64,000 bases of DNA from VRUE01 sp963705635 (lineage in GTDB: Bacteria > Actinomycetota > Thermoleophilia > Solirubrobacterales > 70-9). Under the pieces are notes generated by a model, which was not told the origin of the DNA, made no database searches, and saw only the letters and a list, made by a program, of their open reading frames with translations. The position numbers and the translations under genes were made by a program. Shown here piece after piece: positions 1 to 8,992 of the stretch. The first letter of the stretch is position 1. Each line of letters starts with the position of its first letter. Location of the stretch: positions 496,001-560,000 of the forward strand of contig CAVPKH010000001.1 in NCBI GenBank assembly GCA_963705635.1. The letters run 5' to 3'.

Positions 1-3000
1 TTCAGCCTCTCCTTCACCAGCTCTCCGAAAACCCTGGAACGCACCGATGAAGGGATGTTCTACTCGTCACTTGTGACCAACACTGGATCCACTCCCACGT
101 CGGGAATCGTCACCGTCGACTTCGAGCTGCCGGCGGGCAAAGAAACCCTCGCGGTCTTCGTTCATGAACCCGTGAGCCGAAACGTATCCCCAGCCGGCTG
201 GTCCTGCGTCCGGCAGCCACCGCTGGGAGCCCTGAGCGGAAGGGTTACCTGTACCCGCTCGGATCCACTCGCAACGGGCAAATCCTATCCGCCAATTCTC
301 CTCGATGTTCACCTGGGCGAAGACGCCCCCGAAGTCGGCGTCACGAAAGCCACCGTGTCCGGCGGTGGTGTGCTGAAAGCCGCCAGCAAGGAAGTCAAAT
401 ACACCTTCACCCCCGGAAAGCCCTTTGGCCTGCTGGCAAACAGCTTCGCGTCGAAAATTATCGATGAGTTCGACAACCCCTACACCGCCGCGGGCGGGCA
501 TCCCTTTGCGGGCTATGCCACCTTCGGCTTCAACGCGCATCGCACGGTGCTCAAAACCGTGGAACCGACGGAGCAGATCAAGGACGTGGTGGTCGACACG
601 CCACGGGGCTTCGTGGGCAATGCGCTGACCGTCTCCGAATACTGCCACACGATCGCGGAAGTGATCGCCGGGATTTGCCCTGTGGCCAGCGCCGTTGCAG
701 GAGCCAACGTCTATGCGCCCCCGACGGGCACGACCGGGGAAATCGACCCCTACCCCGATGGCGCCATCGACCACCCGTTCGTCGAACCGATCTATGCACT
801 TGAACCCGAATTCGGCGTACCGGCTCAGTTCGCATTCGGCGTCGCCGGGCTTGTGCCAGTCACCTTCGTGCCGGAGCTGCGGCCGGAGGAAGGCTACGCG
901 ATCAGCTTCCGCACGGCGCCGGTTACCCAGGTGCCGCGTATCTTCGGCTCGGATATCACCCTCTGCGGCTTTGGCGCGAAGGTGACTGGAGTCGGCAGCT
1001 TCGGAGGGTGCCGAGCGCCGACCGAACCAGGGGCAAACTCAACTCCGCTGATCACCAATCCGACCCGCTGCTCAGGGCCGCCGCCGTCGACGGTTCTCAA
1101 GATCGACTCCTGGCAGCATCCGGCCGAAATCAAAGCCTACGACTACACCTCTCCGGCGACAACTGAATGCGGGGCGGTCAAATTCGAACCGGAATCGGCG
1201 CTGATCCCAACCAACCACGAGGCAGATACGCCGACCGGGCTTGGCGTGGAACTGAAAATGCCGCTCGACGGCGTGCTGTCCAACACCGGCGTCTCCCAGG
1301 CAAATCTGGACACGGTGACGGTCACCTTCCCGAAAGGAATGTCGATCAACGCCGCAGCCGCGGATGGCCTCCAGGCCTGCACGCTCGCCCAGGTCAAGCT
1401 GCACTCCAACGCCGCCGATGAATGCCCGGAATCCTCGCGCCTCGGCACGATTGAAATTGACACGCCGCTGATCCGCGAAACGCTTCACGGCTCGATCTAC
1501 GCGGCGGCGCAGAACGACAACCCATTCAGCACCCCGATCGGCCTCTACATGGTCTTCTCTTCCAAGCGGGACGGGGTCACGGTGAAGATCGCGGGCAAGG
1601 TCGTTCCCGACCCGGTCAGCGGCCAGCTGGTCAGCACCTTCACTGAAAATCCCGAATGGCCGTTCTCGAGGCTGGCCCTTCACTTCACGTCCGGGCCCAG
1701 GGCGCCGCTCGTCAACCCGCCCAAATGTGGCACCTACGCGATTCATTCGGAATTCTCGCCCTGGTCGGCGGTCAATCCGGCCAACCCGACGGCGGACGAG
1801 ATCGTCTCCCAGGATTCGAGCTACGAGGTCACCTCGGGCCCCAACGGATCTCCCTGCCCCACCGACCCGCTGGCGCCACGGCTGAAGGCGGGGCTGAAGA
1901 CCCCGCAGGCAGGCTCGAAGAGCCCCTTCGTCTTCACCCTCTCGCGCGATGACGGCACCCAGCGTTTCAGCAAGATCGACGTCACCACGCCGAAGGGCCT
2001 GACCGCTTCCCTAAAGGGCGTGCCCTACTGCTCGGACGCGGTGCTCGCCGGCATCTCGAGCGCTGAAGAGACGGGACGGCCCGAGATGGCCAATCCGTCA
2101 TGCCCGGCCGCGAGCCAGGTGGGGACGTCGCAGGCGGGAGCGGGCTCCGGCCCCTTCCCCTTTTACGCGCCGGGCAGGGTCTATCTGGCTGGCCCCTATA
2201 AAGGCGCGCCGGTCTCGCTGGCGATTGTCACCCCAGCCGTCTCGGGCCCGTTTGACCTCGGCAACGTCGTCGTCAGGAACCCCCTCTACATCGACCCAGT
2301 CACGTCGCAGGTGAAGACCGAATCGGACCCGATTCCAACCACCCTGCACAACATCGTCCTCAACGTGAGGGACATCCGGGTCGCACTTGACCGGCCCAAC
2401 TTCACCCAGGCGCCGACCAACTGCGAACCGATGGCGGTCGATGCCCACGTCAGCGGACTGGAAGGCGGCGACGCGCGCCTCTCCAACCGCTTCCAGGTCG
2501 GAGGTTGCGAGAGCCTCGGCTTCAAGCCGAAACTGGGCTTCCGCCTCTTCGGCGGGACCCACCGCGGCTCTCACCCGAGGCTGAGGGCAACGGTGAGGAT
2601 GCCGCTGGGAGGAGCGAACATCGCCAGCACCTCGGTTGCCCTCCCCCATTCGGAGTTCCTCGACCAGAGCAACATCAAGACCGTCTGCACCAGGGTGCAG
2701 TTCGCCGCGAAACAGTGCCCGCCGGGATCGATCTACGGCGAAGCGGAAGCGACGTCACCCCTGCTCGACAGCCCGGTGAGGGGCCCGGTGATCCTGAGGA
2801 GCTCCGATCACCCGCTGCCCGACGTGGTGCTGGCGCTCAAGGGCCCCGACTCCCAGCCGATCGAGATCGACCTGGCGGGAAGGGTCGACTCGGTGCACGG
2901 AGGGATCAGGACCACCTTCGAACAGGTCCCGGACCAACCGGTCTCCAGCTTTACCCTAAACCTGCTGGGCGGCAGCAAGGGCCTGCTGGTCAACTCGAAG

Positions 3001-3159
3001 AACATCTGCATCGGCACCCAGAAGGCGACGGCCGTCTTCGGGGCGCAGAACGGCAGGTCCGCGACCCTGCGCCCGGTGATGAAGAACGCCTGCGCCAAGC
3101 AGCGCAAGGGCGGGAAGCACAAGAGTGACAAGCATGCCCACAAGGGCAACGGCCGCTGA
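1..3159 (+). CDS. Giant secreted DUF11-like surface protein, 5' end outside window (family member P1)
   Basis: The frame is open from base 1, so the start and signal peptide lie upstream; the first ATG (55) is internal. The N-terminus (VTNTGSTPTSGIV) matches the DUF11-like opening of the homologues at 15.1 and 18.4 kb. The rest is the same multi-domain core: YLAGPYKGAPVSLAIVTPA near residue 720, a PTNCEPMAVDAH block, then VRGPVILRSSDHPLPD near residue 920. Paired Cys recur through the protein. It ends in a Lys/His-rich tail (KGGKHKSDKHAHKGNGR) with no LPXTG or membrane anchor. The family is found in actinobacterial surface proteomes and its function is unknown; a cell-surface structural or adhesive role is inferred. 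Its stop overlaps the next start by one base. Confidence 0.85.
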   Translation, partial: FSLSFTSSPKTLERTDEGMFYSSLVTNTGSTPTSGIVTVDFELPAGKETLAVFVHEPVSRNVSPAGWSCVRQPPLGALSGRVTCTRSDPLATGKSYPPILLDVHLGEDAPEVGVTKATVSGGGVLKAASKEVKYTFTPGKPFGLLANSFASKIIDEFDNPYTAAGGHPFAGYATFGFNAHRTVLKTVEPTEQIKDVVVDTPRGFVGNALTVSEYCHTIAEVIAGICPVASAVAGANVYAPPTGTTGEIDPYPDGAIDHPFVEPIYALEPEFGVPAQFAFGVAGLVPVTFVPELRPEEGYAISFRTAPVTQVPRIFGSDITLCGFGAKVTGVGSFGGCRAPTEPGANSTPLITNPTRCSGPPPSTVLKIDSWQHPAEIKAYDYTSPATTECGAVKFEPESALIPTNHEADTPTGLGVELKMPLDGVLSNTGVSQANLDTVTVTFPKGMSINAAAADGLQACTLAQVKLHSNAADECPESSRLGTIEIDTPLIRETLHGSIYAAAQNDNPFSTPIGLYMVFSSKRDGVTVKIAGKVVPDPVSGQLVSTFTENPEWPFSRLALHFTSGPRAPLVNPPKCGTYAIHSEFSPWSAVNPANPTADEIVSQDSSYEVTSGPNGSPCPTDPLAPRLKAGLKTPQAGSKSPFVFTLSRDDGTQRFSKIDVTTPKGLTASLKGVPYCSDAVLAGISSAEETGRPEMANPSCPAASQVGTSQAGAGSGPFPFYAPGRVYLAGPYKGAPVSLAIVTPAVSGPFDLGNVVVRNPLYIDPVTSQVKTESDPIPTTLHNIVLNVRDIRVALDRPNFTQAPTNCEPMAVDAHVSGLEGGDARLSNRFQVGGCESLGFKPKLGFRLFGGTHRGSHPRLRATVRMPLGGANIASTSVALPHSEFLDQSNIKTVCTRVQFAAKQCPPGSIYGEAEATSPLLDSPVRGPVILRSSDHPLPDVVLALKGPDSQPIEIDLAGRVDSVHGGIRTTFEQVPDQPVSSFTLNLLGGSKGLLVNSKNICIGTQKATAVFGAQNGRSATLRPVMKNACAKQRKGGKHKSDKHAHKGNGR

Positions 3160-3953
3160 TGAGGACGACAAGCCGCTCGATGCGCGCCGCCGCGACGACG
3201 TTGGTCGCGGCGGCAGCGCTCAGCCTCACCACACCCCTCGCTCCTGCTGAGGTAAGCCAGAAGGCCGGAGTCAAGGTCTTGGTCAACGGCTCGATGAGCC
3301 CGATCGGGCTGCCGAGGAGGGGAACGGCGCCGATCGCGGTTTCGGTGGCCGGTCACATCACGCCGACCGCCAAGGGCGCCATTCCGCGCCTGTCCAAGAT
3401 CGTGATCGCGATCAACCGCCACGGCAAGCTGGACCGGACCGGCCTGCCGCTATGCAGGCTGGGACACATCAATCCCTCGACGACCGCTGAAGCGCTCGCG
3501 GCCTGCCGAGCCTCCCTGATCGGCGAAGGCGGCTTCTCGGCCAACGTGAAGATCCCCGAGCAGTCGCCCTTCCCCTCCCAGGGCAAGGTGCTCGCCTTCA
3601 ACGGCAGGCTGAGGGGCAAACCAGCGATCTTCGCCCACATCTACGGCACCAGGCCGGTGCCGACTTCCTACGTCCTGCCCTTCTCGATCTCGAGCGCCAA
3701 GGGCACCTACGGCACTATCCTCGAAGCTTTGCTGCCCGAAGTAACGGGTGAATGGGGCTACGTCACCGGGATCGCCCTGAACCTTGATCGCCAGTTCACC
3801 TCCGGCGGCAAGAAGCGCACCTACCTGGCAGCAGGCTGCCCGGCCCCCAAGGGCTTCTCCAAGGCGGTGTTCGCTCTTGCCCGCACGACCTTTGCCTTTG
3901 ACGGTGGGCTGGCTCTTTCCTCGACCCTGAACAGGAGCTGCAAGGTCAAATGA
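3159..3953 (+). CDS. Secreted protein of unknown function (domain R)
   Basis: 264 aa. A basic start followed by a hydrophobic stretch (AAATTLVAAAALSLTTPLA) reads as a signal peptide. The mature part is one conserved module with GTAPIAVSVAGHI, IVIAINRHGKLD, LPLCRLGHINPSTTAEALA, GKPAIFAHIYGTRPVP and a terminal CPAPKGF...CKVK, suggesting two disulfides. The same module is the C-terminal half of the NHL protein ending at 28469, so it is a reusable domain of this surface system. It is translationally coupled to both neighbours (1-base and 4-base overlaps). I do not recognise a named family; an extracellular beta-sandwich is a guess. Confidence 0.8.
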   Translation: MRTTSRSMRAAATTLVAAAALSLTTPLAPAEVSQKAGVKVLVNGSMSPIGLPRRGTAPIAVSVAGHITPTAKGAIPRLSKIVIAINRHGKLDRTGLPLCRLGHINPSTTAEALAACRASLIGEGGFSANVKIPEQSPFPSQGKVLAFNGRLRGKPAIFAHIYGTRPVPTSYVLPFSISSAKGTYGTILEALLPEVTGEWGYVTGIALNLDRQFTSGGKKRTYLAAGCPAPKGFSKAVFALARTTFAFDGGLALSSTLNRSCKVK

Positions 3954-4657
3954 GCACGATCCGCAAGCGAATCACCTACGCCAACGTCACCTCGACCCTG
4001 GCCCTCGTCGCCGCTCTGGGCATGGGAACCGCCTATGCGACGACCCAGCTCGCGCCCAGGTCGGTGGGCGCCAAGCAGCTCAGGCCGGGCGCGGTCACCG
4101 CCGACAAGCTGAGGAAGAACGCCGTCACGGCGCCGAAGATCGAAGCGCTCGCGATCAAGCAGGGCAAGATCGCCTCCGCGGCGATCACCGCCGAGAAGAT
4201 CGCCAACGGCTCGATCACGAGCGAGAAGATCCCGGGGGGAGTGATTACGCCGGACAAGGTTCCCAACGACTCGCTCACCGGTGAAAAGATCAGGGAGGCG
4301 ACCCTGACCCAGGTGCCGAGCGCTGCCTCGGCCAGCTTCGCCTCGTTTGCTGAAACCTCAAACCCGGAGGCCTTTGCCAAAGTCGACGCGATGGGAACCA
4401 CCTTCCCTGCCTTCTCCAAGGGCATCGGCACCACCGATGTCAAACAGGGGCTTGAACCCGGCATCTACTGCATAAATGTTCCCGGCTTCCTACCCCGAGG
4501 AGCCCAGGTCACACCCGAATATGCCGCCAACAACAGCGTCAGCGCTTTCGTCAGGTTCGGCGGCACCGCCTCCTGCGCATACCCCAAGGTCGAGGTGCAG
4601 ACCTACAACGCGGGGACCCGGCAGCAGGAGCCATTCTTCTTCATGGCTTACCGGTAA
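3950..4657 (+). CDS. Secreted protein with pentapeptide-like A/VTxxKI repeats
   Basis: 235 aa. MSTIRKRITYANVTSTLAL followed by VAALGMGTAYA is the signal peptide typical of a large actinobacterial secreted family. Residues ~35-110 are a run of short imperfect repeats (AVTADKLRKNAVTAPKI, AITAEKIANGSITSEKI, VITPDKVPNDSLTGEKI), likely an elongated solenoid. The C-terminal ~110 residues are globular with two Cys. ATG overlaps the previous stop (ATGA), so it is the third gene of the same transcript. Function is unknown; the repeats suggest a spacer or stalk. Confidence 0.8.
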   Translation: MSTIRKRITYANVTSTLALVAALGMGTAYATTQLAPRSVGAKQLRPGAVTADKLRKNAVTAPKIEALAIKQGKIASAAITAEKIANGSITSEKIPGGVITPDKVPNDSLTGEKIREATLTQVPSAASASFASFAETSNPEAFAKVDAMGTTFPAFSKGIGTTDVKQGLEPGIYCINVPGFLPRGAQVTPEYAANNSVSAFVRFGGTASCAYPKVEVQTYNAGTRQQEPFFFMAYR

Positions 4658-4668
4658 GCGGCCGGGAG

Positions 4669-5316
4669 TTACTGAAACGGCTGCGGGCTGGTGGAGAGAA
4701 CCTTCCAGCTGCCACCCTCCACTTTCATCGCGACCCAGTGATCTTCACCGTCGCTGCCGTGGAAGAGGGCGAAGCCGGCGCCGCCGCGGGCGAGGCCACC
4801 TTCTTTGGTCCGCAGGCTGGAAATGCCCTTTGAAGGGTTGATTGGGGAGCCGTCGCTGGCTTGCGTCCAGAGTGACGATTTGGCGAACTGCTTCAATGCC
4901 GCGCCGCAGCTGCTGAAGGAGATTCCCTTCGATGCCGCCGCGATCTGCTGCAGCTGCGCTTTGACCGTCGACACGAGGTAGGCACAGGCCTTGCCCCATT
5001 CTTCGCCTCCGCTCGCCCGCAGGTAGTCGACGATCACTTCCTGCGCCTCTCTGAAGTCGCTGCCGCTTGCCTCCTCGCCGAATTCCGCCAAGCCGAGTGT
5101 TCCCTTGCCGCTGTACTTCTGGAACGGTGCGCTCTGGGGAGAAGCTCGGCCGTGGACGGGGCCGCCGGGAGTCAAAGCCGGGGCCGCTGAGGTGCTGTCG
5201 GATCCCACCGATGCGGACTGGGTCGAATCGTCACCGCTCCCGCCGCAAGCGGTGAGGGTGATGGTGCAGGCAAGGGCAACCGCAAGAGCCAGCGTGAATT
5301 TCGGCGAACCCCCCAT
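4669..5316 (-). CDS. Putative lipoprotein of unknown function
   Basis: 215 aa. A hydrophobic signal ends in a lipobox (ITLTACGGS; Cys ~24) followed by a Ser/Thr/Asp-rich linker, so it should be lipid-anchored outside the membrane. The mature domain holds a helical stretch around EAQEVIVDYLRASGG and two conserved-looking Cys (KACAYLV, FSSCGAAL), and ends EGGSWKVLSTSPQPF, the pattern of small NTF2-like secreted lipoproteins of actinomycetes. It converges on the upstream secreted operon with an 11-base gap. The start ATG is preceded by TAAAAT nine bases upstream. No substrate can be assigned. Confidence 0.75.
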   Translation of the reverse strand: MGGSPKFTLALAVALACTITLTACGGSGDDSTQSASVGSDSTSAAPALTPGGPVHGRASPQSAPFQKYSGKGTLGLAEFGEEASGSDFREAQEVIVDYLRASGGEEWGKACAYLVSTVKAQLQQIAAASKGISFSSCGAALKQFAKSSLWTQASDGSPINPSKGISSLRTKEGGLARGGAGFALFHGSDGEDHWVAMKVEGGSWKVLSTSPQPFQ

Positions 5317-5400
5317 GGACTCGGAATTTTACCGGGACGGGAGTGTGCGACTGCTGCTCCTTGAGGTACGAATTACACTTGAATACGGTACGTCAGTGCC

Positions 5401-6156
5401 TCAGCGAACCGGGACCGCCAGCTCCTCGCTCGCCGCCTTGTGTCCCTCGTAGGGCAGCACGGCGAAGTACATCAGCGAGGGGAGCAGTGCCTCGAGGCCG
5501 TCGGTCTCGCCGCGGTTGATGCGGGAGTAGAGCAGGGCCTCGATGCCGCCGACAATGCCCGCGGCGGCAATCGCCGAGGGTGGATCGTCGGCGGGGGTCT
5601 CGGCGCGCACCTGGGTGTCGAGGCAGGAGGCGAAGTGGTCGAGGAGCTCGTCGCGGCGGAGCAGGGCGGGGGGGCAGGCGGCGCGGGCGTCGACGATCAG
5701 CGACATCGCCGCGTCGGGGTCCTCGGCGACGAAGCGGAGCAGGTCTTCGAGGGCCAGGCGCAGGCGCTCACGCCAGGTCTCGCCACCCTCGGCGGCGGCC
5801 TCGAGGCGCTTGCGCAGGCGCGCCGCGGCGGCGTCGAAGGCGGCGAGGAAGCAGCCTTCCTTGTTCTCGAAGTGCTCGTAGAAGGTGGGGCGGGAGACGC
5901 CGGCGCGATCGAGCACGTCCTGGACGCTGACCTCGCGGTAACCGAGCTCGGCCGTCGCCCGCAGCATCGCCGCCAGCAGGCGCTCGCGCTGGACGGCGCT
6001 GACCAGGTCGGCGGGCAGCGAGCGAATGCCGGAGGGGAACTGCCCCCCACCGCCGGAGAGCAGCTCGGCGGCGGCGCTCACGTCGGCCGGGGCCCAGCTG
6101 TCGCCGAGCGCGGAGAGCAGCATGTCCTGGCTGAGTTCTACCCTGTTCGGCGACAT
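5401..6156 (-). CDS. TetR-family transcriptional regulator (array member A)
   Basis: 251 aa. An unusually long N-terminal extension (~50 aa) precedes a clear TetR helix-turn-helix (VQDVLDRAGVSRPTFYEHF, then NKEGCFLAAFDAA) at about residues 75-115. The C-terminal ligand/dimer domain is helical. It is divergent from array member B across 106 bases. Five further TetR genes follow within 3.5 kb and no enzyme or transporter is next to it, so its target cannot be read from context. Confidence 0.85.
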   Translation of the reverse strand: MSPNRVELSQDMLLSALGDSWAPADVSAAAELLSGGGGQFPSGIRSLPADLVSAVQRERLLAAMLRATAELGYREVSVQDVLDRAGVSRPTFYEHFENKEGCFLAAFDAAAARLRKRLEAAAEGGETWRERLRLALEDLLRFVAEDPDAAMSLIVDARAACPPALLRRDELLDHFASCLDTQVRAETPADDPPSAIAAAGIVGGIEALLYSRINRGETDGLEALLPSLMYFAVLPYEGHKAASEELAVPVR

Positions 6157-6250
6157 CGAGAAACCTCATCGTTTCTGTTAAAAACCCTAGAAGTCGTTCC
6201 ACGGTACCATCTGAGTTGCTGCCGTGCAAGGTGATTCGCCGTTCCGCGGG

Positions 6251-6256
6251 TATCCT
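6251..6256 (+). promoter_or_regulatory. -10 box (TATCCT) for leaderless start at 6263
   Basis: TATCCT lies exactly six bases before the ATG at 6263, the same geometry seen at twelve other genes in this window. No convincing -35 is visible. Confidence 0.6.
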
Positions 6257-6262
6257 TGACCG

Positions 6263-6913
6263 ATGCCACCGCGCGCAAAGGCGAAGACCGGGATCCGGTC
6301 CGCCCCATCGGTCCGCCCCGAGCTGTCGCGCGAGTTCATCGCCGTCCACAAGCGCCGTCGGATCATGGACGCGATCGCCGAGCTGACCGCCGAGCAGGGC
6401 TACGACGCGACCAAAATAGGCGACATCGTGCGCCGCGCCGGCGTCGCCCGCAAAACGCTCTACGACAACTTCGAGGGCAAGGAGGAGGTCTTCCTCACCG
6501 CCTTCGACGGCGCCGTTGACGAGGCGATGCAGAGGATCGAGCAGGACTGCGCGAAGGTCGAGGGCGGCTGGGAAGAGCGCCTTCAGGCCGGCCTCGCCGC
6601 CTTCCTCGGCTACGTCGCCGAGGAGCCGGCGCTGGCCCGCATGTGCATGATCGAGGCGCTCTCGGCGACGGCGGCGGCGACCGAGCGCTACGAGGACGCC
6701 GTGCAGCGCTTCGTCGAGTTAACCAAGCGCACCGTCCCCGATGACGAGCAGCTTCCCGACACGATCGAAGAGACGCTGGTCGGCGGCGTCGCCTGGATCG
6801 TCTACCAGCAGATCCGCCGCGGCGAAACCGAGAAGGCGGAGGACCTCCTTCCCGAGCTGGCCGAATTCATGCTCGCGCCCTTTTTGAGCGCAGCGCAGAA
6901 CAAGTCGGCCTGA
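6263..6913 (+). CDS. TetR-family transcriptional regulator (array member B)
   Basis: 216 aa. The DNA-binding domain occupies residues ~28-80 (IGDIVRRAGVARKTLYDNF, then EGKEEVFLTAFDGA). The C-terminal domain contains RMCMIEALSATAAA and the segment GGVAWIVYQQIRRGETEKAEDLLPEL, which recurs as GGIA.L..RRL.AGET in members F and the 30.8-kb copy, showing that the array is paralogous. A start-anchored -10 box supports this ATG and a leaderless mRNA. It converges on member C with an 8-base gap. Ligand and target are unknown. Confidence 0.87.
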   Translation: MPPRAKAKTGIRSAPSVRPELSREFIAVHKRRRIMDAIAELTAEQGYDATKIGDIVRRAGVARKTLYDNFEGKEEVFLTAFDGAVDEAMQRIEQDCAKVEGGWEERLQAGLAAFLGYVAEEPALARMCMIEALSATAAATERYEDAVQRFVELTKRTVPDDEQLPDTIEETLVGGVAWIVYQQIRRGETEKAEDLLPELAEFMLAPFLSAAQNKSA

Positions 6914-6921
6914 CGCCCAGC

Positions 6922-7593
6922 TCAGGCAGCGCGCCGCGGGCGATCCAGGATCAGGGCCAGCTCAGGGCCGAAGTCGACGAGCCTCGCGGCCTCCCCGGCG
7001 CGGATCCGCGCGCCGACGAAGGCGAGCGTGGCGTCGATCAGGCGCTCGTCGAGGCCCGCCGGCTGGGCTGCGGCCAGCTCGGCACCGCGGTCGCGGCGCA
7101 GCATCGCGGCGAGGCGGGAGATCAAGAGGCGCCGCGCCGCCCCGACCGCACTCGCCTCGAGCGGGGCCTGGGCGCAGAGCAGCTGCGCCTGCGCCGGCTC
7201 CGAGGTGAAGAAGGCGAGCGCCGCGTCGATGCCCACCGCCAGCGGCGCCGAGCGCGGGTCGCGGGCGGCGCAGGCGGCCTCGATCTGCTCGCAGAGGCGG
7301 TCGGCGCCTGCCACGTAGGCGGCGAGCACGCAATCCCAGAGGTTGCCGAAGTGCTTGTAGAAGGTGCTGGTGGAGACGTTGGCCCCTTCGCTGACGTCGG
7401 TGGTGGTGACGTTGGCGTAGCCGTGCTCGGCCAGCGCCTCGGCCAGCGCCCCGATCAGCCGCCGCCGCTGGTGCTCGACGACCAGGTTGGCGGGGATGTG
7501 GTGGCGGCCGGGGGGGAGGCGGCTGGGCAGGGGGGCGCCCTCCGAGAAGGGCCCTTCCGCGGGGTCGCTCGGGACCAGCCGCAGCTCCGTCAT
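6922..7593 (-). CDS. TetR-family transcriptional regulator (array member C)
   Basis: 223 aa. Residues ~24-45 carry the array's signature extension (LPPGRHHIPANLVVEHQRRR) immediately before the helix-turn-helix (TTDVSEGANVSTSTFYKHF). After this, the usual K-D/E-E contact patch is replaced by GNLWDCVLAAY. ATG overlaps the stop of member D (ATGA), so C and D form a two-gene minus-strand operon. The ligand domain is Ala/Leu-rich and gives no clue to the inducer. Confidence 0.85.
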   Translation of the reverse strand: MTELRLVPSDPAEGPFSEGAPLPSRLPPGRHHIPANLVVEHQRRRLIGALAEALAEHGYANVTTTDVSEGANVSTSTFYKHFGNLWDCVLAAYVAGADRLCEQIEAACAARDPRSAPLAVGIDAALAFFTSEPAQAQLLCAQAPLEASAVGAARRLLISRLAAMLRRDRGAELAAAQPAGLDERLIDATLAFVGARIRAGEAARLVDFGPELALILDRPRRAA

Positions 7594-8294
7594 CGCTCCC
7601 GCGCCCCGAGCTTGGCGCGATCGCCCGCGAGCAGGGCCTTGGCCGCCTCGAACTCCTCTTCGGCCGCCTCCTTGCCCAGGTAGGAGCCGACGGCGAGGTG
7701 CATCAGCTCGGGCAGGGCCTCCCAGATGCGGTTCGGCTCTCCCGCGGCCAGCACGTCGCAGAGGCAGGCTTCGACCCCACCGATTACAAAGATCCCGGTG
7801 GTCGCCGGCGGGGCCTGCTCGGGCGCGATCTCGGCGCGCACGCTGTCTAGCGCTTGCGCCAGCCGGTCGACCGCGCCGTCGCGTTCGGCCAGCGCCGCGC
7901 CGCCGGCCACCTGCACCTCGACGAAGAGCGCGCGGGCGATCGACGGCTGCTCGCTGACGAACCGGAAGGTCCTGACCAGCCCCGCCCGCACGCCGGCTTG
8001 CCAGCCGGGCGCCGAGACCGCCGCCTCGAGCAGGTTGACGCCGAGCCGCTCGATCCAGGTTGCATAGGCCTGCTGGAAGCAGTCGTCGAGGCTCTCGAAG
8101 TGCTCGTAGAACTGCTTGCGGTGCCCGCCGCTGTACTCGAGCACCGCCCGCACCGAGGCGGCGCGGTAGCCGAGCTCGCCGACGACGTGCAGCACGCCTT
8201 CCATCTCACCCTCGCGCACCGTCGCGTCGGGGGTGGGGGCGGTGGTCTCGACTGGGAGCGCCTCCCTGGCTGCCGCGCAAGCTTCCTGTCGCAT
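7590..8294 (-). CDS. TetR-family transcriptional regulator (array member D)
   Basis: 234 aa. The helix-turn-helix is degenerate compared with its neighbours: VRAVLEYSGGHRKQFYEHF, with GGHRK where most TetR proteins have AGVS/R-x-T. The DNA-reading helix may therefore have changed specificity. An AAGGAG ribosome-binding site sits about eight bases before the ATG, so this gene is leadered. It is first in the D-C operon and divergent from member E; the 110-base gap holds a CCCCAG-AAA-CTGGGG palindrome. Confidence 0.83.
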   Translation of the reverse strand: MRQEACAAAREALPVETTAPTPDATVREGEMEGVLHVVGELGYRAASVRAVLEYSGGHRKQFYEHFESLDDCFQQAYATWIERLGVNLLEAAVSAPGWQAGVRAGLVRTFRFVSEQPSIARALFVEVQVAGGAALAERDGAVDRLAQALDSVRAEIAPEQAPPATTGIFVIGGVEACLCDVLAAGEPNRIWEALPELMHLAVGSYLGKEAAEEEFEAAKALLAGDRAKLGARER

Positions 8295-8321
8295 TGCGTT
8301 GCTCTCCTTGTCGCGAGCTTT

Positions 8322-8336
8322 CCCCAGAAACTGGGG
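8322..8336. promoter_or_regulatory. Candidate TetR operator palindrome
   Basis: CCCCAG-AAA-CTGGGG is a perfect 6-bp inverted repeat with a 3-bp centre in the divergent gap between two TetR genes. Position and symmetry fit an autoregulatory operator for the divergent pair; which protein binds is not known. Confidence 0.4.
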
Positions 8337-8392
8337 CTGCCGTATAAAAACTACTCCTTTTTTTCCGGATATGAAATCTTTTTAAGAAGAGC

Positions 8393-8398
8393 TATCCT
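8393..8398 (+). promoter_or_regulatory. -10 box (TATCCT) for leaderless start at 8405
   Basis: TATCCT lies exactly six bases before the ATG at 8405. It is the same hexamer and spacing as at 6251 in front of array member B. Confidence 0.6.
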
Positions 8399-8404
8399 CG
8401 GCTC

Positions 8405-8992
8405 ATGCAGTACCTCTCGCAGCGACTTGCGGTTGAGTCGACCGGGACCGGAGTAGATCGCCGGCCTCAGGGGCCAGTTGCGGCGACGCAGCGCGAGCGG
8501 ATCCTCGCCGCGACCGAGCGGCTGATCGCCGAGAGGGGAGCCCCGGCGACGACGATCGAAGCCATCGTCAAGGAGGCCGGCGTCTCCTCGGTCACCTTCT
8601 ACGAGCACTTCAGGGACAAGGAAGAGTGTTTCGTCGCGGCCTTCGATCGGGCGGTCGAGGAGCTGTGGGCGGCGATCCCGGCCGGGCTGTCCGGGCCCGA
8701 GCAAGCGGGGAGGGCCCTGGCAGCACTGCTGGCGGCGATCGATGCCGAGCCGGCGCGCGCGCGTCTCTGCTTCGTCGAGGCGCAGAAGGGCGGGCCGCTG
8801 TTGCGCGCCCGCTACGAGGCGGCGCTCGACGCCGTCGCCGGAGAGCTCTCCGATTCACTCGGGCAGGCGATCGTCGGCGGGCTCGCCTGGCTGTTGCGGG
8901 AGCGGCTCGAGCTGGGCGGGGGAGAGGGTGTGCAGGGCCTTCTACCGAGGATGACCGAGATCGTCCTCGACCCCTACCTCGTCCATGGCTGA
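8405..8992 (+). CDS. TetR-family transcriptional regulator (array member E)
   Basis: 195 aa, the shortest of the array. After ~25 unstructured residues the domain runs ATQRERILAATERLIAERGA...IEAIVKEAGVSSVTFYEHF...DKEECFVAAFDRAVEEL. The C-terminal domain ends VQGLLPRMTEIVLDPYLVHG; the LLP.(L/M).(E)...PYL ending is shared with member F and the 30.8-kb copy. The start-anchored TATCCT indicates a leaderless mRNA. Its last 8 bases overlap the start of F, so E and F are co-transcribed. Confidence 0.86.
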   Translation: MQYLSQRLAVESTGTGVDRRPQGPVAATQRERILAATERLIAERGAPATTIEAIVKEAGVSSVTFYEHFRDKEECFVAAFDRAVEELWAAIPAGLSGPEQAGRALAALLAAIDAEPARARLCFVEAQKGGPLLRARYEAALDAVAGELSDSLGQAIVGGLAWLLRERLELGGGEGVQGLLPRMTEIVLDPYLVHG